In this document: positions 25,555 to 34,313 of the stretch, in pieces
Layout of the letters: the number at the start of each line of letters is the position of its first letter
How positions within the stretch are numbered: position 1 is the first letter of the stretch
Origin: an uncultured Lachnospiraceae bacterium
GTDB taxonomy: Bacteria > Bacillota > Clostridia > Lachnospirales > Lachnospiraceae
Assembly: GCA_947626365.1 (NCBI GenBank)
Contig: CANQRW010000007.1
Span: forward strand, 1 to 64,000
DNA: 64,000 bases
Direction: 5' to 3'
Position numbers and translations under genes: made by a program
The notes under the pieces: model-generated
The model's input: only the letters and a program-made list of their open reading frames with translations
Databases searched by the model: none
What the model was told of the DNA's origin: nothing

Positions 25555-26476
25555 TTACTGGATTTCCAAAAACAGAAGCGGCTTTTTCTCCTTTGCCGCT
25601 TTCTGCCTGGGCGCCGCCTATCTTGTGGGATTTGTGATGATGCATTACGAAATGCAGGAGATGTCGGTCCTGCTGAGACGGATTGCCTTCATCGGCTTTC
25701 TCATTCTGGCCGTCATGTTCCTGATCCATCAGAACCTGAATGCCTTTTATGATTTTCTGAATCTGTTTAAGGACACGGACCACCTGCCTCAGAAACAGAT
25801 TTCCTTCGTCAACTCCTTCTGTATGACCGTGTTCCTGGGCATCTCCATGATCGCTTCCCTGATCCTGGTATACGCAACAGAGCCCATCTGGCAGGCCATT
25901 TATGACTGGATCACCAGCCAGCCGGAGATGTCCGCGCCGGAACCGATCATACCGGAGACGATGGGAGGCGGCATGGATCTGGAGCAGCTGAGGAAACTGA
26001 TGGACGCCGGTCCCAAGGCCCCCGAATGGTTCAAATACATCTGGCAGGCCTTTGATATCGTCATGTTCGTCCTGTTCTGGGTGTTCGTCATTTTTGCCCT
26101 GCGCGCCATGCTTCGCAATATCTGGGGCTTCATCATCAAACCCCGGCATTTTGACGAGGACGAAAAAATCTACTTAAAGCCCACCCTGAACATGCCTCTT
26201 GCGGGGAACGGACCGAACGCCGACGCCAAGAAAGATTCCGGTCTCCGCTACCTGGTCTCCGCCGACGCCCGGATCCGCCGTCATTACAAAAAGACGATTC
26301 TGACCGGCCGGAAGCAGAAAAATCAGGCTTCCGCCCCGCCGGAATGGGCCTCCCCCACGGAACTGGAGCTGTCCGCCGCCATCGACGACCAGACGCTCCA
26401 CCAGCTTTACGAGAAGGCCCGATACAGCCGCGAAGAATGCACGGAAGAGGAGTGGAAACGGATTTCAGGCTCCTGA
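25532..26476 (+). CDS. Membrane protein with a DUF4129-like C terminus
   Basis: Third gene of the moxR operon. The start is taken at MVVRKLFNYW (GGAGGTG 4 nt upstream), overlapping the DUF58 stop by 23 nt. Four hydrophobic helices are visible (FFSFAAFCLGAAYLVGFVMM, IAFIGFLILAVMFLI, MTVFLGISMIASLILVYA, IVMFVLFWVFVIFAL). The cytoplasmic tail (ASPTELELSAAI...LYEKARYSREECTEEEWKRI) resembles the DUF4129 tail found next to MoxR/DUF58/transglutaminase genes. The function is unknown; context suggests an envelope role. Confidence 0.75.
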   Translation: MVVRKLFNYWISKNRSGFFSFAAFCLGAAYLVGFVMMHYEMQEMSVLLRRIAFIGFLILAVMFLIHQNLNAFYDFLNLFKDTDHLPQKQISFVNSFCMTVFLGISMIASLILVYATEPIWQAIYDWITSQPEMSAPEPIIPETMGGGMDLEQLRKLMDAGPKAPEWFKYIWQAFDIVMFVLFWVFVIFALRAMLRNIWGFIIKPRHFDEDEKIYLKPTLNMPLAGNGPNADAKKDSGLRYLVSADARIRRHYKKTILTGRKQKNQASAPPEWASPTELELSAAIDDQTLHQLYEKARYSREECTEEEWKRISGS

Positions 26477-26508
26477 TTTCCGCTCTCACTCCTCTTCTGT
26501 CTCCGGTT

Positions 26509-26685
26509 TTATCCAACCAGCTTCTTCACACATTTTTTAATCTTCTTTTTACAGTGTCCGCAGCCTTTGCCGGCGCCGGTAGCTTTCCGGACCTCCTTGG
26601 CGGTGACGGCCCCGCCCTCTATGGCGTCGGCAATGTCGCCCTTGGTCACATGGCGGCAGGAACACACAACTTTCTTGCGGTTCAT
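26509..26685 (-). CDS. Bfd-like 2Fe-2S protein, 58 residues (not in ORF track)
   Basis: A short frame encodes a BFD-like ferredoxin. Cluster ligands are CSC near residue 9 and CGHC near residue 43, separated by the family helices (VTKGDIADAIEGG, VTAKEVRKATGAGKG). Bacterioferritin-associated ferredoxins deliver electrons that reduce and release iron from (bacterio)ferritin. It starts 24 bp after the ferritin stop on the same strand, so a joint role in iron mobilisation is likely. The tail is unusually lysine-rich (KKKIKKCVKKLVG). Confidence 0.85.
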   Translation of the reverse strand: MNRKKVVCSCRHVTKGDIADAIEGGAVTAKEVRKATGAGKGCGHCKKKIKKCVKKLVG

Positions 26686-26709
26686 AACGGCTTTACCGAA
26701 CCGTCCGGC

Positions 26710-27222
26710 TTACAGCACCAGGGACGGAGCGGAATACACTCTGCCAGCCAGCTCATTGTCCAGCATATACAGAGCTCTGGCATCGGAGCCGAACAGCTCG
26801 TACTTCTTGATCAGGCCCTCAGCGTTGGTCTCCTCCTCGCCCTGCTCCTTCACAAACCAGTCCAGAAACTGCATGGTGCGGTAATCTTTCACCTCATGGG
26901 CGGCGTCGTAAATAGTATGGATCAGGCCGGTCACATACTGCTCGTGCTCGTAGCCGGCATGAAGGGGATCGTCATATTTGGCAAATACCTTATCCGGCTT
27001 GTCGATGGCGTCCAGAGTCACCTTGCAGCCGTTATTCTGGAGATACTGAAGCATCAGCATGGCGTGATCCCGCTCCTCCTGAGCCTGGATCCGATACCAG
27101 TTGGCAAAGCCGTCCAGGCCCTGCTCCACATAATAGTTGGAAAAATCCAGGTACAGATACGCGGAATAAAACTCCTTGTTGATCTGAGTGTTTAAAAGCT
27201 CTGCTACTTTTGCGTCTAACAT
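26710..27222 (-). CDS. Ferritin (FtnA-like, non-haem)
   Basis: Iron-storage cage protein of about 170 residues. Ferroxidase-site residues are visible in NKEFYSAYLYLDFSNYY and IQAQEERDHAMLML (E-x-x-H), with a third helix in HTIYDAAHEVKDYRTMQFLDWFVKEQGEEE. The start is set at MLDAKVAELL, next to AGGAGG; an adjacent ATG one codon upstream is equally possible, and the track's 12 extra residues are leader. A near-consensus promoter lies about 85 bp upstream, and a Bfd-like ferredoxin gene follows. Confidence 0.95.
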   Translation of the reverse strand: MLDAKVAELLNTQINKEFYSAYLYLDFSNYYVEQGLDGFANWYRIQAQEERDHAMLMLQYLQNNGCKVTLDAIDKPDKVFAKYDDPLHAGYEHEQYVTGLIHTIYDAAHEVKDYRTMQFLDWFVKEQGEEETNAEGLIKKYELFGSDARALYMLDNELAGRVYSAPSLVL

Positions 27223-27306
27223 CATTCTTCCTCCTTGCATCTCATTGATGAAGCCCATATGTCCATTATGGCCCGAAAGCCTCTGTCCATACCGGCTTTT
27301 GTGACC

Positions 27307-27335
27307 ATTCTAGCACCGCCGGCGAAAAATGTCAC
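27307..27335 (-). promoter_or_regulatory. Promoter of the ferritin-Bfd operon
   Basis: Minus strand GTGACA (27330-27335), 17-bp spacer, TAGAAT (27307-27312). Each box differs from the vegetative consensus at one position. Confidence 0.65.
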
Positions 27336-27339
27336 CACT

Positions 27340-27410
27340 TTTCATGGATTTTTCACGGATTTTTGCACAGATTTTTGTGGCCTTGGGGAATCCTTTTGGG
27401 GAATCCGCAT
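27340..27410. repeat. Short direct repeats upstream of the ferritin promoter
   Basis: Three near-copies of a 12-bp unit (CATGGATTTTT, CACGGATTTTTG, CACAGATTTTTG) lie just upstream of the -35 box, giving A-tracts about one helical turn apart on the minus strand. Next to them TTGGGGAATCC is repeated (27383-27405). They could act as an UP-like element or reflect slippage. Confidence 0.6.
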
Positions 27411-27473
27411 TTCCGGATCCGTCCCGGTCTCCGGGAAAGCAGCACGAAGCCTGCACGCGCACCGGAACAAGAA

Positions 27474-28067
27474 TCATCCCACATGGAAGAAAAGTCCCGC
27501 TTTCTTAAGCACCGGACGCACCGCCGAGTACACCACAACCACCACGATGGTTCCCGCAATGGCGTTGATAAAAGTCACGCCTGCCGCCCAGGTAGACATG
27601 ATGGCGGCTGCAGGAGCTCCCACGCCAAGGACATAATTCTTATAGAAATATCCTACAATCGGATCCATGATCACATTGAAACCCAGCCCTGCAATGGACG
27701 CCAGGAGAGACCATTTGATCACATATCCCGTGTCATGATCCTCTGTGATATGGGCGATCCGGTGGGCCACAAAGCCTGACACCAGCCCGATGCACAGCTT
27801 CAGGAAAAAGGTCTTGGGCGCGCTGGTCACATAAGCCGGATCGATGATATCCGCGATGGTCATTCCCAGGGCACCTGCCAGACCGCCATAGCCGCCGCCC
27901 AGAAGGAGAGCCGCCAGCACGCAGAAGGCGTTTCCGATATGTAAGGCCACCATATCGCCGCCAAAGGTGGGAATGGGAATCTTTAAAAAGGTAAACGCCA
28001 CATAGCAAAGGGCGGCCATCAGGCCTGTAACTACAATCTTATATGTCTTCTCATTTTCCCGGTTCAT
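27474..28067 (-). CDS. ECF transporter S component (substrate-binding membrane subunit)
   Basis: The 197-residue membrane protein has about six hydrophobic helices and the typical S-component start (IVVTGLMAALCYVAFTFLKIPIP), followed by HIGNAFCVLAALLLGGGYGGLAGALGMTIADII. S components bind a vitamin or metal and dock on a shared EcfA/A'/T module, which is not in this window. The sequence suggests the group containing riboflavin- or thiamine-type S components without allowing a firm substrate. No riboswitch was recognised in the short leader. Confidence 0.88.
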   Translation of the reverse strand: MNRENEKTYKIVVTGLMAALCYVAFTFLKIPIPTFGGDMVALHIGNAFCVLAALLLGGGYGGLAGALGMTIADIIDPAYVTSAPKTFFLKLCIGLVSGFVAHRIAHITEDHDTGYVIKWSLLASIAGLGFNVIMDPIVGYFYKNYVLGVGAPAAAIMSTWAAGVTFINAIAGTIVVVVVYSAVRPVLKKAGLFFHVG

Positions 28068-28221
28068 AAAATTATCACTCCTTTTGTCTGCTTGGATTGT
28101 TTCCCATCATAGCACACAATTGGAGTGATAATAATATCCAGATTCATTCAATTTTATAATACCAGATTCCGGCAGTTCCAATCCGCTGTCCGGTCTTTTT
28201 CGCCTTCGCCCTGGCTGCCGC

Positions 28222-29445
28222 TTACGGTTTCTGTCCTGTGTCCGCTTTTTCTGTTGCTTCTGGGCTCTGCGCTGCGGCTGCTTTCTCTGCCGCTTCCGCT
28301 TTTTGTCCTGCGTCCGCGGCCTCCGGCCCTCTGCTCTCCTGCCCGGCAGAACTCTTCCTGCCCGGCAGACGCAGTTTCCTCATCTTTCTTTTCCCCCCGG
28401 TTTTCCGAATAACGGCCTTTATGATCAGCCAGATGACAGCCAGCACCACCAGCAGAAGCACGATCGACGGCAGGGAAGACAAAAACCACACAAACAGATC
28501 CACAAGGCCCGTCCCCACGCCTTCCAGGTTCCGCTTAAAGCCCTTCTGAATCCTGGTGAGAACAGAATCCGGCTCCGTGGGCGTGAACACTCCCACCTCC
28601 TGAACGTCAATATGTACCGTACTGTAATCCACCTGATTATCATAGGTCCTCAGCTGGGACTCATACCCTTCCAGCTGATAACGGATCTCTGAAAGCCGGG
28701 ACTCCAGGGCAATGATGGAATCCACGGAATCCGCCTGCTCCAGAAGCTCCCACAGCCGCTCCTGCTCGATAGTCAGGGATTTCTTCCTGCTCTCCACATC
28801 CGTGTACTGCAGGGTCACATCCTCCACACTCTCGGAGCGGTTGATCACATTGCTCTGCTCCGATACCTGATCAAGAAACCCATCCAGCTTATGGCTGGGC
28901 ACCCGCACCGTCAGATACGCATACCTGCGGCTGACGCCGGAATAGGATATGCTGTTGCCGGACACATCCGACTGCTCGATATATCCGCCATCGCTTTCCA
29001 CTGCCTGACTGATCTTACCCAGCAGATTCTCAAACTCCGTGGTCTCCACGCTCAGACTCACTGTGCGGATCAGCTTCCGGTTCGCCTTTGACGTCTGCTC
29101 GCCGTCATTCCCTTCGGAACCGGTTCCGATATCTTCTTCCGCTTCCTCCGGCATGGGAATCTCCGTCATACTGGTATCAAAAGCTCTCTCGTATCCGCCG
29201 GCCTCGCCGTCATAGGCATAAACCCCTCCCGCGTCCATTGCGGCGGCCGTTGTCTCAGCTATTGTCTCCACCATAGCTGGCTCCGCCATGTACCTATCCA
29301 CCCGAGGGGCCTGTCCCCCGAAGGTGTTGGCGGCTGAATTCGTCGCGGCAGTCCCGCTGCTTCCTCCGCCGCAGGCGCTGACCGCAAACACTGCCAGCAT
29401 GACGACCATCAGGATGGCCGCCGTCCTTTCGAACATTTTCTTCAT
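28222..29445 (-). CDS. DUF4349-containing lipoprotein
   Basis: Secreted lipoprotein: signal peptide ILMVVMLAVFAVSACGGG with lipobox VSAC. A low-complexity acidic segment is followed by the DUF4349 domain (IRTVSLSVETTEFENLLGKI...GGYIEQSDVSGN...YLTVRVPSHKLDGFLDQV). A coiled-coil region (LTIEQERLWELLEQADSVDSIIALESRLSEIRYQLEGYESQL) and a membrane helix (SIVLLLVVLAVIWLIIKAVI) come next. The cytoplasmic tail is Ala/Glu/Lys-rich (AEAAEKAAAAQSPEATEKA). The start was moved ten codons to the ATG with GGGAGG upstream. The role is unknown; DUF4349 proteins are often envelope-stress related. Confidence 0.88.
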   Translation of the reverse strand: MKKMFERTAAILMVVMLAVFAVSACGGGSSGTAATNSAANTFGGQAPRVDRYMAEPAMVETIAETTAAAMDAGGVYAYDGEAGGYERAFDTSMTEIPMPEEAEEDIGTGSEGNDGEQTSKANRKLIRTVSLSVETTEFENLLGKISQAVESDGGYIEQSDVSGNSISYSGVSRRYAYLTVRVPSHKLDGFLDQVSEQSNVINRSESVEDVTLQYTDVESRKKSLTIEQERLWELLEQADSVDSIIALESRLSEIRYQLEGYESQLRTYDNQVDYSTVHIDVQEVGVFTPTEPDSVLTRIQKGFKRNLEGVGTGLVDLFVWFLSSLPSIVLLLVVLAVIWLIIKAVIRKTGGKRKMRKLRLPGRKSSAGQESRGPEAADAGQKAEAAEKAAAAQSPEATEKADTGQKP

Positions 29446-29592
29446 AAATGAATCCTCCCTTTTCTGTGGGTGCAAAGAACGCTCACATCTGTTCCATACG
29501 CTATTCTACCACAGATAAAGAGAGGATTTCAGCGGATTTTCCTTAAAAAATCCCTACGTTATGTTTAATTTCCCGGTTGCGGCCGCAGATCT

Positions 29593-30009
29593 TCACTGGA
29601 TGTCGGAGACGGCAAACAGAGCCGCTTCCATATCGTCCGTAACCGGAATCTCCCTTAATTCATAGGTCGGAAAATCCATCTCATAAAGATTCTTTCGGCG
29701 CGTAACCGTAAGCCTGCCGCTCATGGTATCAAACTCCACCTTATCCGAACTTCTGTCGTAAAAGTTCAGTATGACAAAAGCGGACGCCAGCGTGGCGTGA
29801 CCGCACAGCTCCACCTCCGTGCCGGGAGTGAACCAGCGGAGATGATAGTCGGAATCCTCTTTCACAATAAACGCCGTTTCCGACAGATTGTTTTCCCCTG
29901 CGACCTGCATCATCCACCGCTCTTCGGGCCATCTGTCCATGACGCATACGGCGGCGGGATTGCCGCTGAACACCTTATCGGTAAAAGCGTCTACAATATA
30001 CTGTCTCAT
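29593..30009 (-). pseudogene. PhzF-family isomerase, N-terminal half only
   Basis: The first 138 residues match PhzF-like isomerases/epimerases: the start QYIVDAFTDKVFSGNPAAVC, the catalytic Glu region NNLSETAFIV, and WFTPGTEVELCGHATLASAFV. Family members have about 260-300 residues in two similar halves; here a stop follows AALFAVSDIQ and the second half is missing. I read it as a 3'-truncated gene, although a single-domain functional version cannot be excluded. It lies 4 bp after the GNAT fusion gene in the same direction. Confidence 0.72.
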
Positions 30010-30013
30010 GATC

Positions 30014-30985
30014 CTACCCCTTCCTCTCCAGTTTCCGCTCCAGTATTCCTGCCGCCGAGGCAGCCAGAGCGGCGCAGGGCCTCTTTTTGTAATATTCAGG
30101 AGTCCGGGCTTCCGGCTGGGGAGCCGCGTCCACCTGCTCCGGCGGTACCCCCATCAGGCTGCTCAGCAGCTGCCGGCAGTTGATGCTTCCGTTCTCCTTC
30201 TCAAACTCCGCCGCCAGCTGCTGGATCAGCGCGTAAAGGTCCGCCTTCTCCTCTCTGGCTTTCGGGTCGGAATACCCATAGAGGGCGCCTGCCGCCATAG
30301 CCATGCCGCTGACGCAGCCGCAGGTCTGACGGAGCCGTCCCAGACCGCCGCCAAAAGGCGAAGCCAGCCTAAGCAGCGTATCCCGATCCATGTCAAACAG
30401 ATCCTCAAATGCCAGAACCACCGACTGGGAACAGTTATAGCCCTCCTCAAAGAACCGTCTTGCCTTTTCCGAACGGGTCATAAGATCGATCCAGTACCGC
30501 TGCATGATCCTGCCGTTCTCTTCCACCTCATTTTCCAGGACGCCGCCGTTCTTCTGAATGGTTCTGGCCGAGGGAATATTGTCCTGGCTGCAGCACATCA
30601 GCACCCGGCGGATTCCCAGCCTGCGGCACTCCTCAAGAGTCAATGCCACCATCTCCGTCCCGATGCCTTTGCCTCGCTTTGAGGGACGGACGCCGTCGCC
30701 GATGTGTCCGCCTGCCCGAAGCAGATAATCGTTCAGCTGATGACGGATATTGACGGCCCCCACAAAACGGTTTTCCTCCGTATCCAGGCAGAACAGCGTG
30801 GTGTCGGTTACCAGCTGATCCGTGGCCTCCTTTATCTCCAGGGATTCCAGATAATCGTCAAAATCCCTGTAATCCGCCTTGTCAATAGCCTGGGGAATGA
30901 TATTCTCTCCCGATGCCTTCCACTCCTCCATCATCTCTTCCAGCTGAGGGCGGTATTTCTCTTCCAGACGAACCAGCTTAAGCAT
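30014..30985 (-). CDS. GNAT acetyltransferase fused to a C_GCAxxG_C_C domain
   Basis: Two domains are seen. Residues 1-170 are a GNAT fold, with the acetyl-CoA loop RPSKRGKGIGTEMVALTLEECRRLGIRRV and the closing ARTIQKNGGVLENEV. Residues 175-320 are a C_GCAxxG_C_C-type redox domain, with EEGYNCSQSVVLAF, ASPFGGGLGRLRQTCGCVSGMAMAAG and a late INCRQLL Cys. Such redox domains are thought to bind a metal or cluster; their joining to a GNAT is uncommon to my knowledge. The start is at MLKLVRLEEKY (GGGAGGG upstream); the track's first 24 residues overlap metH out of frame. It overlaps the metH stop by 8 nt, so it is coupled to methionine synthesis. Confidence 0.85.
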   Translation of the reverse strand: MLKLVRLEEKYRPQLEEMMEEWKASGENIIPQAIDKADYRDFDDYLESLEIKEATDQLVTDTTLFCLDTEENRFVGAVNIRHQLNDYLLRAGGHIGDGVRPSKRGKGIGTEMVALTLEECRRLGIRRVLMCCSQDNIPSARTIQKNGGVLENEVEENGRIMQRYWIDLMTRSEKARRFFEEGYNCSQSVVLAFEDLFDMDRDTLLRLASPFGGGLGRLRQTCGCVSGMAMAAGALYGYSDPKAREEKADLYALIQQLAAEFEKENGSINCRQLLSSLMGVPPEQVDAAPQPEARTPEYYKKRPCAALAASAAGILERKLERKG

Positions 30986-33500
30986 TTTCTTTCCCTCCCA
31001 GCACTTTCTCAGCGTAATTGACCGACGCCATGGCATCTCTGCAGTACCGGTCCGCATCGATGGTACGGGCGTATTCCTCCGTCAGCACGGCGCCTCCTAC
31101 CATCACCTTCACCCACGGGGTCTCCTTCCGCAGAAGCCGGATGGTGGCCTCCATACTGGGTACCGTGGTGGTCATCAGGGCGCTCAGGCCCACCAGTTCC
31201 ACATGGCGCTCCCTTGCCGTCTGCGCGATCACCTCCGGCGGCACATCTTTGCCCAAATCAATGACTTCAAAGTCATAATTCTCCAGAAGAACCTTCACAA
31301 TGTTCTTGCCGATATCGTGGATGTCTCCCTTGACCGTTGCCAGAATGATCTCACCTTTCTTCTGCCTGGCCTCGCCGGTAACCGTCATATGGTCCTTTAT
31401 AATCTCAAATGCCGCCTTGGCCGCCTCCGCGCTCATGAGAAGCTGGGGCAGGAAGACCGTCCCCTTCTCAAAACCTTTGCCCACCCGGTCCAGGGCCGGT
31501 ATCATCTCGCTGTTGATAATAGTCAGGGAATCCATGCTGTTCAGAAGCTCCCTCACTGCCGCCTGGGCCCGCTCCTTTAAGCCCCTGGCAATACTGTCGG
31601 AAAGGGATAAATCGGCTGCTGTGCTGCCGCCGGAACCGTTTCCAGCTGACATTCCTTCTCCAGCTCCGCTGCCAGAGCTGCTTCCCACTGCCGGATTCCG
31701 CACCGCTGACTGTCCCAGACCGGCTGTCTGCCCGCTGTACATGGCTATATATTCGCCGCACTGGGGATCCAGATCCGCCAGAGCGCGGAAGCTGTAATAG
31801 GCCCGCATCATGGCTTCCGAGTTGGGATTGATGATGGCGGCGTTCAGACCGTTTGCCATGGCCATGGTGAAAAACGCGGCGTTGATGATCTCTCTCTGAG
31901 GCAGGCCAAAGGAAATATTGGACACGCCAAGAATGGTCTTGCCGTGAAGCTCATCCCGGACTCTCCGCAGGGTCTCCAGCGTCGTCAGGGCCCCCTTGCT
32001 GTCGGAGCTGACCGTCAGACACAGGGCGTCGATCAGGATATCCTTCGGCCGGATTCCGTACTCCGCCGCCGTCCGGTAAATCTTTTTGGCAATGGCGACG
32101 CGTCCCTCCGCCGTCTCCGGAATTCCCTTTTCATCCAGCGTCAGAGCCACCACCACGCCGCCGTATTTTTTCACCAGCGGAAATACGGCTCTCATGGATT
32201 CCTCCTTGCCGTTGACGGAATTGATCAGAGGCTTGCCGTTGTAGATCCGCATGGCACGCTCCATGGCGGCTATGTCAGAGGTATCGATCTGAAGAGGCAG
32301 GTCGATAATGCTCTGCAGCTCCTTTACCACCTCTTCCATCATTTCCGGCTCATTGATCTCCGGAAGGCCCACGTTCACGTCCAGAATATGGGCACCGTGA
32401 TCCTGCTGGGTCACGCCCTCCCGCAGAATGTATTCCAGGTTATGATCCCGGAGAGCCTGCTTAAATTTAGACTTTCCAGTAGGGTTGATCCGTTCCCCGA
32501 TGATCACCGGCGACCGGCCGATCACCACCGCCTGCGCGTAGGAGGAAACCACTGTCCGGTTTTTCTCCGTGGGCAGAATCTGGGGCTTGTATTTGCATCT
32601 CTCCACCGTTTTCCGGATGTGTTCCGGCGTAGTGCCGCAGCAGCCGCCCAAAGCGTTGGCCCCCATATCCGCAATTTCTTCCATGACAGCCGCAAAGGTA
32701 TCGGCGTCGATATCGTATACGGTCTTCCCATTCTCGCTTCTGGGCAGGCCGGCATTGGGATTGACAATAACTGGCACCGACGCAGCCTCCAGAATATCCT
32801 TCAGGATTCCCTTCATCTGCACTGGTCCCAGGCCGCAGTTAATCCCCAGGGCGTCTACGCCCAGTCCTTCCAGAAGAGCCACCGTGGAGGCCACGTTTCC
32901 TCCTGTGAGAAGTTTCCCTTTCTCATCAAAGATCATGGTAGCGAACACCGGAAGATCACAGTTTTCCTTGGCTGCCAGCACCGCCGCTTTCGCCTCGTAG
33001 CTGTCGCTCATGGTCTCCACCAGCACCAGATCGGCTCCTGCCTTCACGCCGGCCAAAACCACCTGACGGTACAGATCATAGGCGTCCTCGAAAGCCAGAT
33101 CCCCCAGAGGCTTTAAAAGCTTCCCTGTGGGGCCCATATCCAGGGCAATATATTTTCCGAGTTTCTGCCTGTCGGAAATCTCCCGCCCATAGGTCTCAAT
33201 GGCCGCCCTGGCGTTCTCCACAGCGGCTGTCACCACCTTCTCCAATGAAAACTCCCCATCAGCCCCATATTTCAGGCCGTTGGCGCCGAAGGTGTTGGTG
33301 GTCACCACGTCGCAGCCGGCCTGGAGATATTCCAGATGGATTTCTCTGAGGACCTCCGGATGCCGGATATTCCAGGTCTCCGGCAGTTCGCCCGGTGCCA
33401 GTCCTCTGGCCTGCAGAAGGCTTCCCATGCCGCCGTCGAAAAACAGTTTTCGATTTTTGATCTCTTCCAAAACTCCCATGTGCGTATTCGTTCCTTCCAT
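30978..33500 (-). CDS. metH: Cobalamin-dependent methionine synthase, without reactivation domain
   Basis: Methylates homocysteine from methyltetrahydrofolate via cobalamin. The N-terminal homocysteine domain has zinc ligands in GINCGLG and GGCCGTTPEHI. The pterin domain is about residues 315-600 (IGERINPTGKSKFKQAL, ILDVNVGLPEI). The cobalamin cap and B12 domains are about 640-840, with the histidine loop DIHDIGKNIV. The S-adenosylmethionine reactivation domain is absent and encoded by the next upstream gene. A Gly/Ser-rich insertion (GSSSGSGAGEGMSAGNGSGG) sits in the linker before the cap domain. Start 33500 is kept with CGGAG 9 nt upstream; an ATG seven codons later is possible. Confidence 0.95.
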   Translation of the reverse strand: MEGTNTHMGVLEEIKNRKLFFDGGMGSLLQARGLAPGELPETWNIRHPEVLREIHLEYLQAGCDVVTTNTFGANGLKYGADGEFSLEKVVTAAVENARAAIETYGREISDRQKLGKYIALDMGPTGKLLKPLGDLAFEDAYDLYRQVVLAGVKAGADLVLVETMSDSYEAKAAVLAAKENCDLPVFATMIFDEKGKLLTGGNVASTVALLEGLGVDALGINCGLGPVQMKGILKDILEAASVPVIVNPNAGLPRSENGKTVYDIDADTFAAVMEEIADMGANALGGCCGTTPEHIRKTVERCKYKPQILPTEKNRTVVSSYAQAVVIGRSPVIIGERINPTGKSKFKQALRDHNLEYILREGVTQQDHGAHILDVNVGLPEINEPEMMEEVVKELQSIIDLPLQIDTSDIAAMERAMRIYNGKPLINSVNGKEESMRAVFPLVKKYGGVVVALTLDEKGIPETAEGRVAIAKKIYRTAAEYGIRPKDILIDALCLTVSSDSKGALTTLETLRRVRDELHGKTILGVSNISFGLPQREIINAAFFTMAMANGLNAAIINPNSEAMMRAYYSFRALADLDPQCGEYIAMYSGQTAGLGQSAVRNPAVGSSSGSGAGEGMSAGNGSGGSTAADLSLSDSIARGLKERAQAAVRELLNSMDSLTIINSEMIPALDRVGKGFEKGTVFLPQLLMSAEAAKAAFEIIKDHMTVTGEARQKKGEIILATVKGDIHDIGKNIVKVLLENYDFEVIDLGKDVPPEVIAQTARERHVELVGLSALMTTTVPSMEATIRLLRKETPWVKVMVGGAVLTEEYARTIDADRYCRDAMASVNYAEKVLGGKENA

Positions 33501-33505
33501 GCTCC

Positions 33506-34144
33506 TTATCTCCGATAAACGCAGTCCATTTTATCGCAGGCCTCGCAGCCCTTCACCGTACAGTTCCCTGGCAGCCGGCTGACGCCGATCACCGCCGTCA
33601 CCGACTTGGACGGGGCCATAAGCAGACTGTCCGTCAACGTGATTCCCACGCGCTTCGCTGCCTCCAGGCTCTGAAGGATCGCCTTCTGGCACTCCAGGGA
33701 GAAATCTCCGTAGCCCGGGCTGAAACGGGGCCGGAGATACAGTCCCTTTTTCAGATAGTCTTCCTTCAGTTTCTCATTAACCGAATCGCAGTAATCCTCC
33801 AGGCAGGCCGCTGCTGCTGCCTGCAGGACCACGGCCCTGCTCACCTGAAGTTTGCTGTACCGCTGAATCAGCACGTCCACCGACGCTCCCAGAGAAGCCG
33901 CCAGAAGGATCACCCGCTCACAGCCTTTCAGATTCCGGGCCAGCGACCGGCTGTCTGTCTGAAACACGCCGGCATCAATATGTTCACCATTCACCGTCAG
34001 TCCATACTCTCTGCAGAAAGATTTGGGGGAAGCCGCCCTCTCCAGGTCATCCCAGCTGCCCTCAATCAACTCCATCACCGCCGGGTCCGCCGCCTGATTC
34101 TTATACCCCAGATATCTGAGGGTCTCCCGGATATTTCTCTTCAT
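33506..34144 (-). CDS. Methionine synthase activation-domain protein (stand-alone)
   Basis: Stand-alone version of the MetH C-terminal domain that reductively remethylates inactive cob(II)alamin using S-adenosylmethionine. The domain signature RPRFSPGYGDFSLECQ is present, along with SLMMAPSKSVTAVIGVSR-like substrate loop (LLMAPSKSVTAVIGVSRLPG). The tail (CTVKGCEACDKMDCVYRR) matches the KxCxxCxxxxCxYR pattern of such proteins. The start was moved 28 codons to MKRNIRETLRYLGYK (AGGAGGG upstream). It lies 5 bp before metH, so the split enzyme is made from one transcript with metF. Confidence 0.88.
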   Translation of the reverse strand: MKRNIRETLRYLGYKNQAADPAVMELIEGSWDDLERAASPKSFCREYGLTVNGEHIDAGVFQTDSRSLARNLKGCERVILLAASLGASVDVLIQRYSKLQVSRAVVLQAAAAACLEDYCDSVNEKLKEDYLKKGLYLRPRFSPGYGDFSLECQKAILQSLEAAKRVGITLTDSLLMAPSKSVTAVIGVSRLPGNCTVKGCEACDKMDCVYRR

Positions 34145-34313
34145 CACACCTGTCCCTCCTGATACCTGTCCCTCCGTCCTGATCATACCATCCGCTGACC
34201 GGCCGCCCCCGCAGCTATTTTCCCACATCCAGCCCTTTCCCGTCCTCCTTACGCCATCCGGGCCTCAATACGGCGTCAGGATAAAACGGATGACGTAAAG
34301 CCGATGGACCGGC

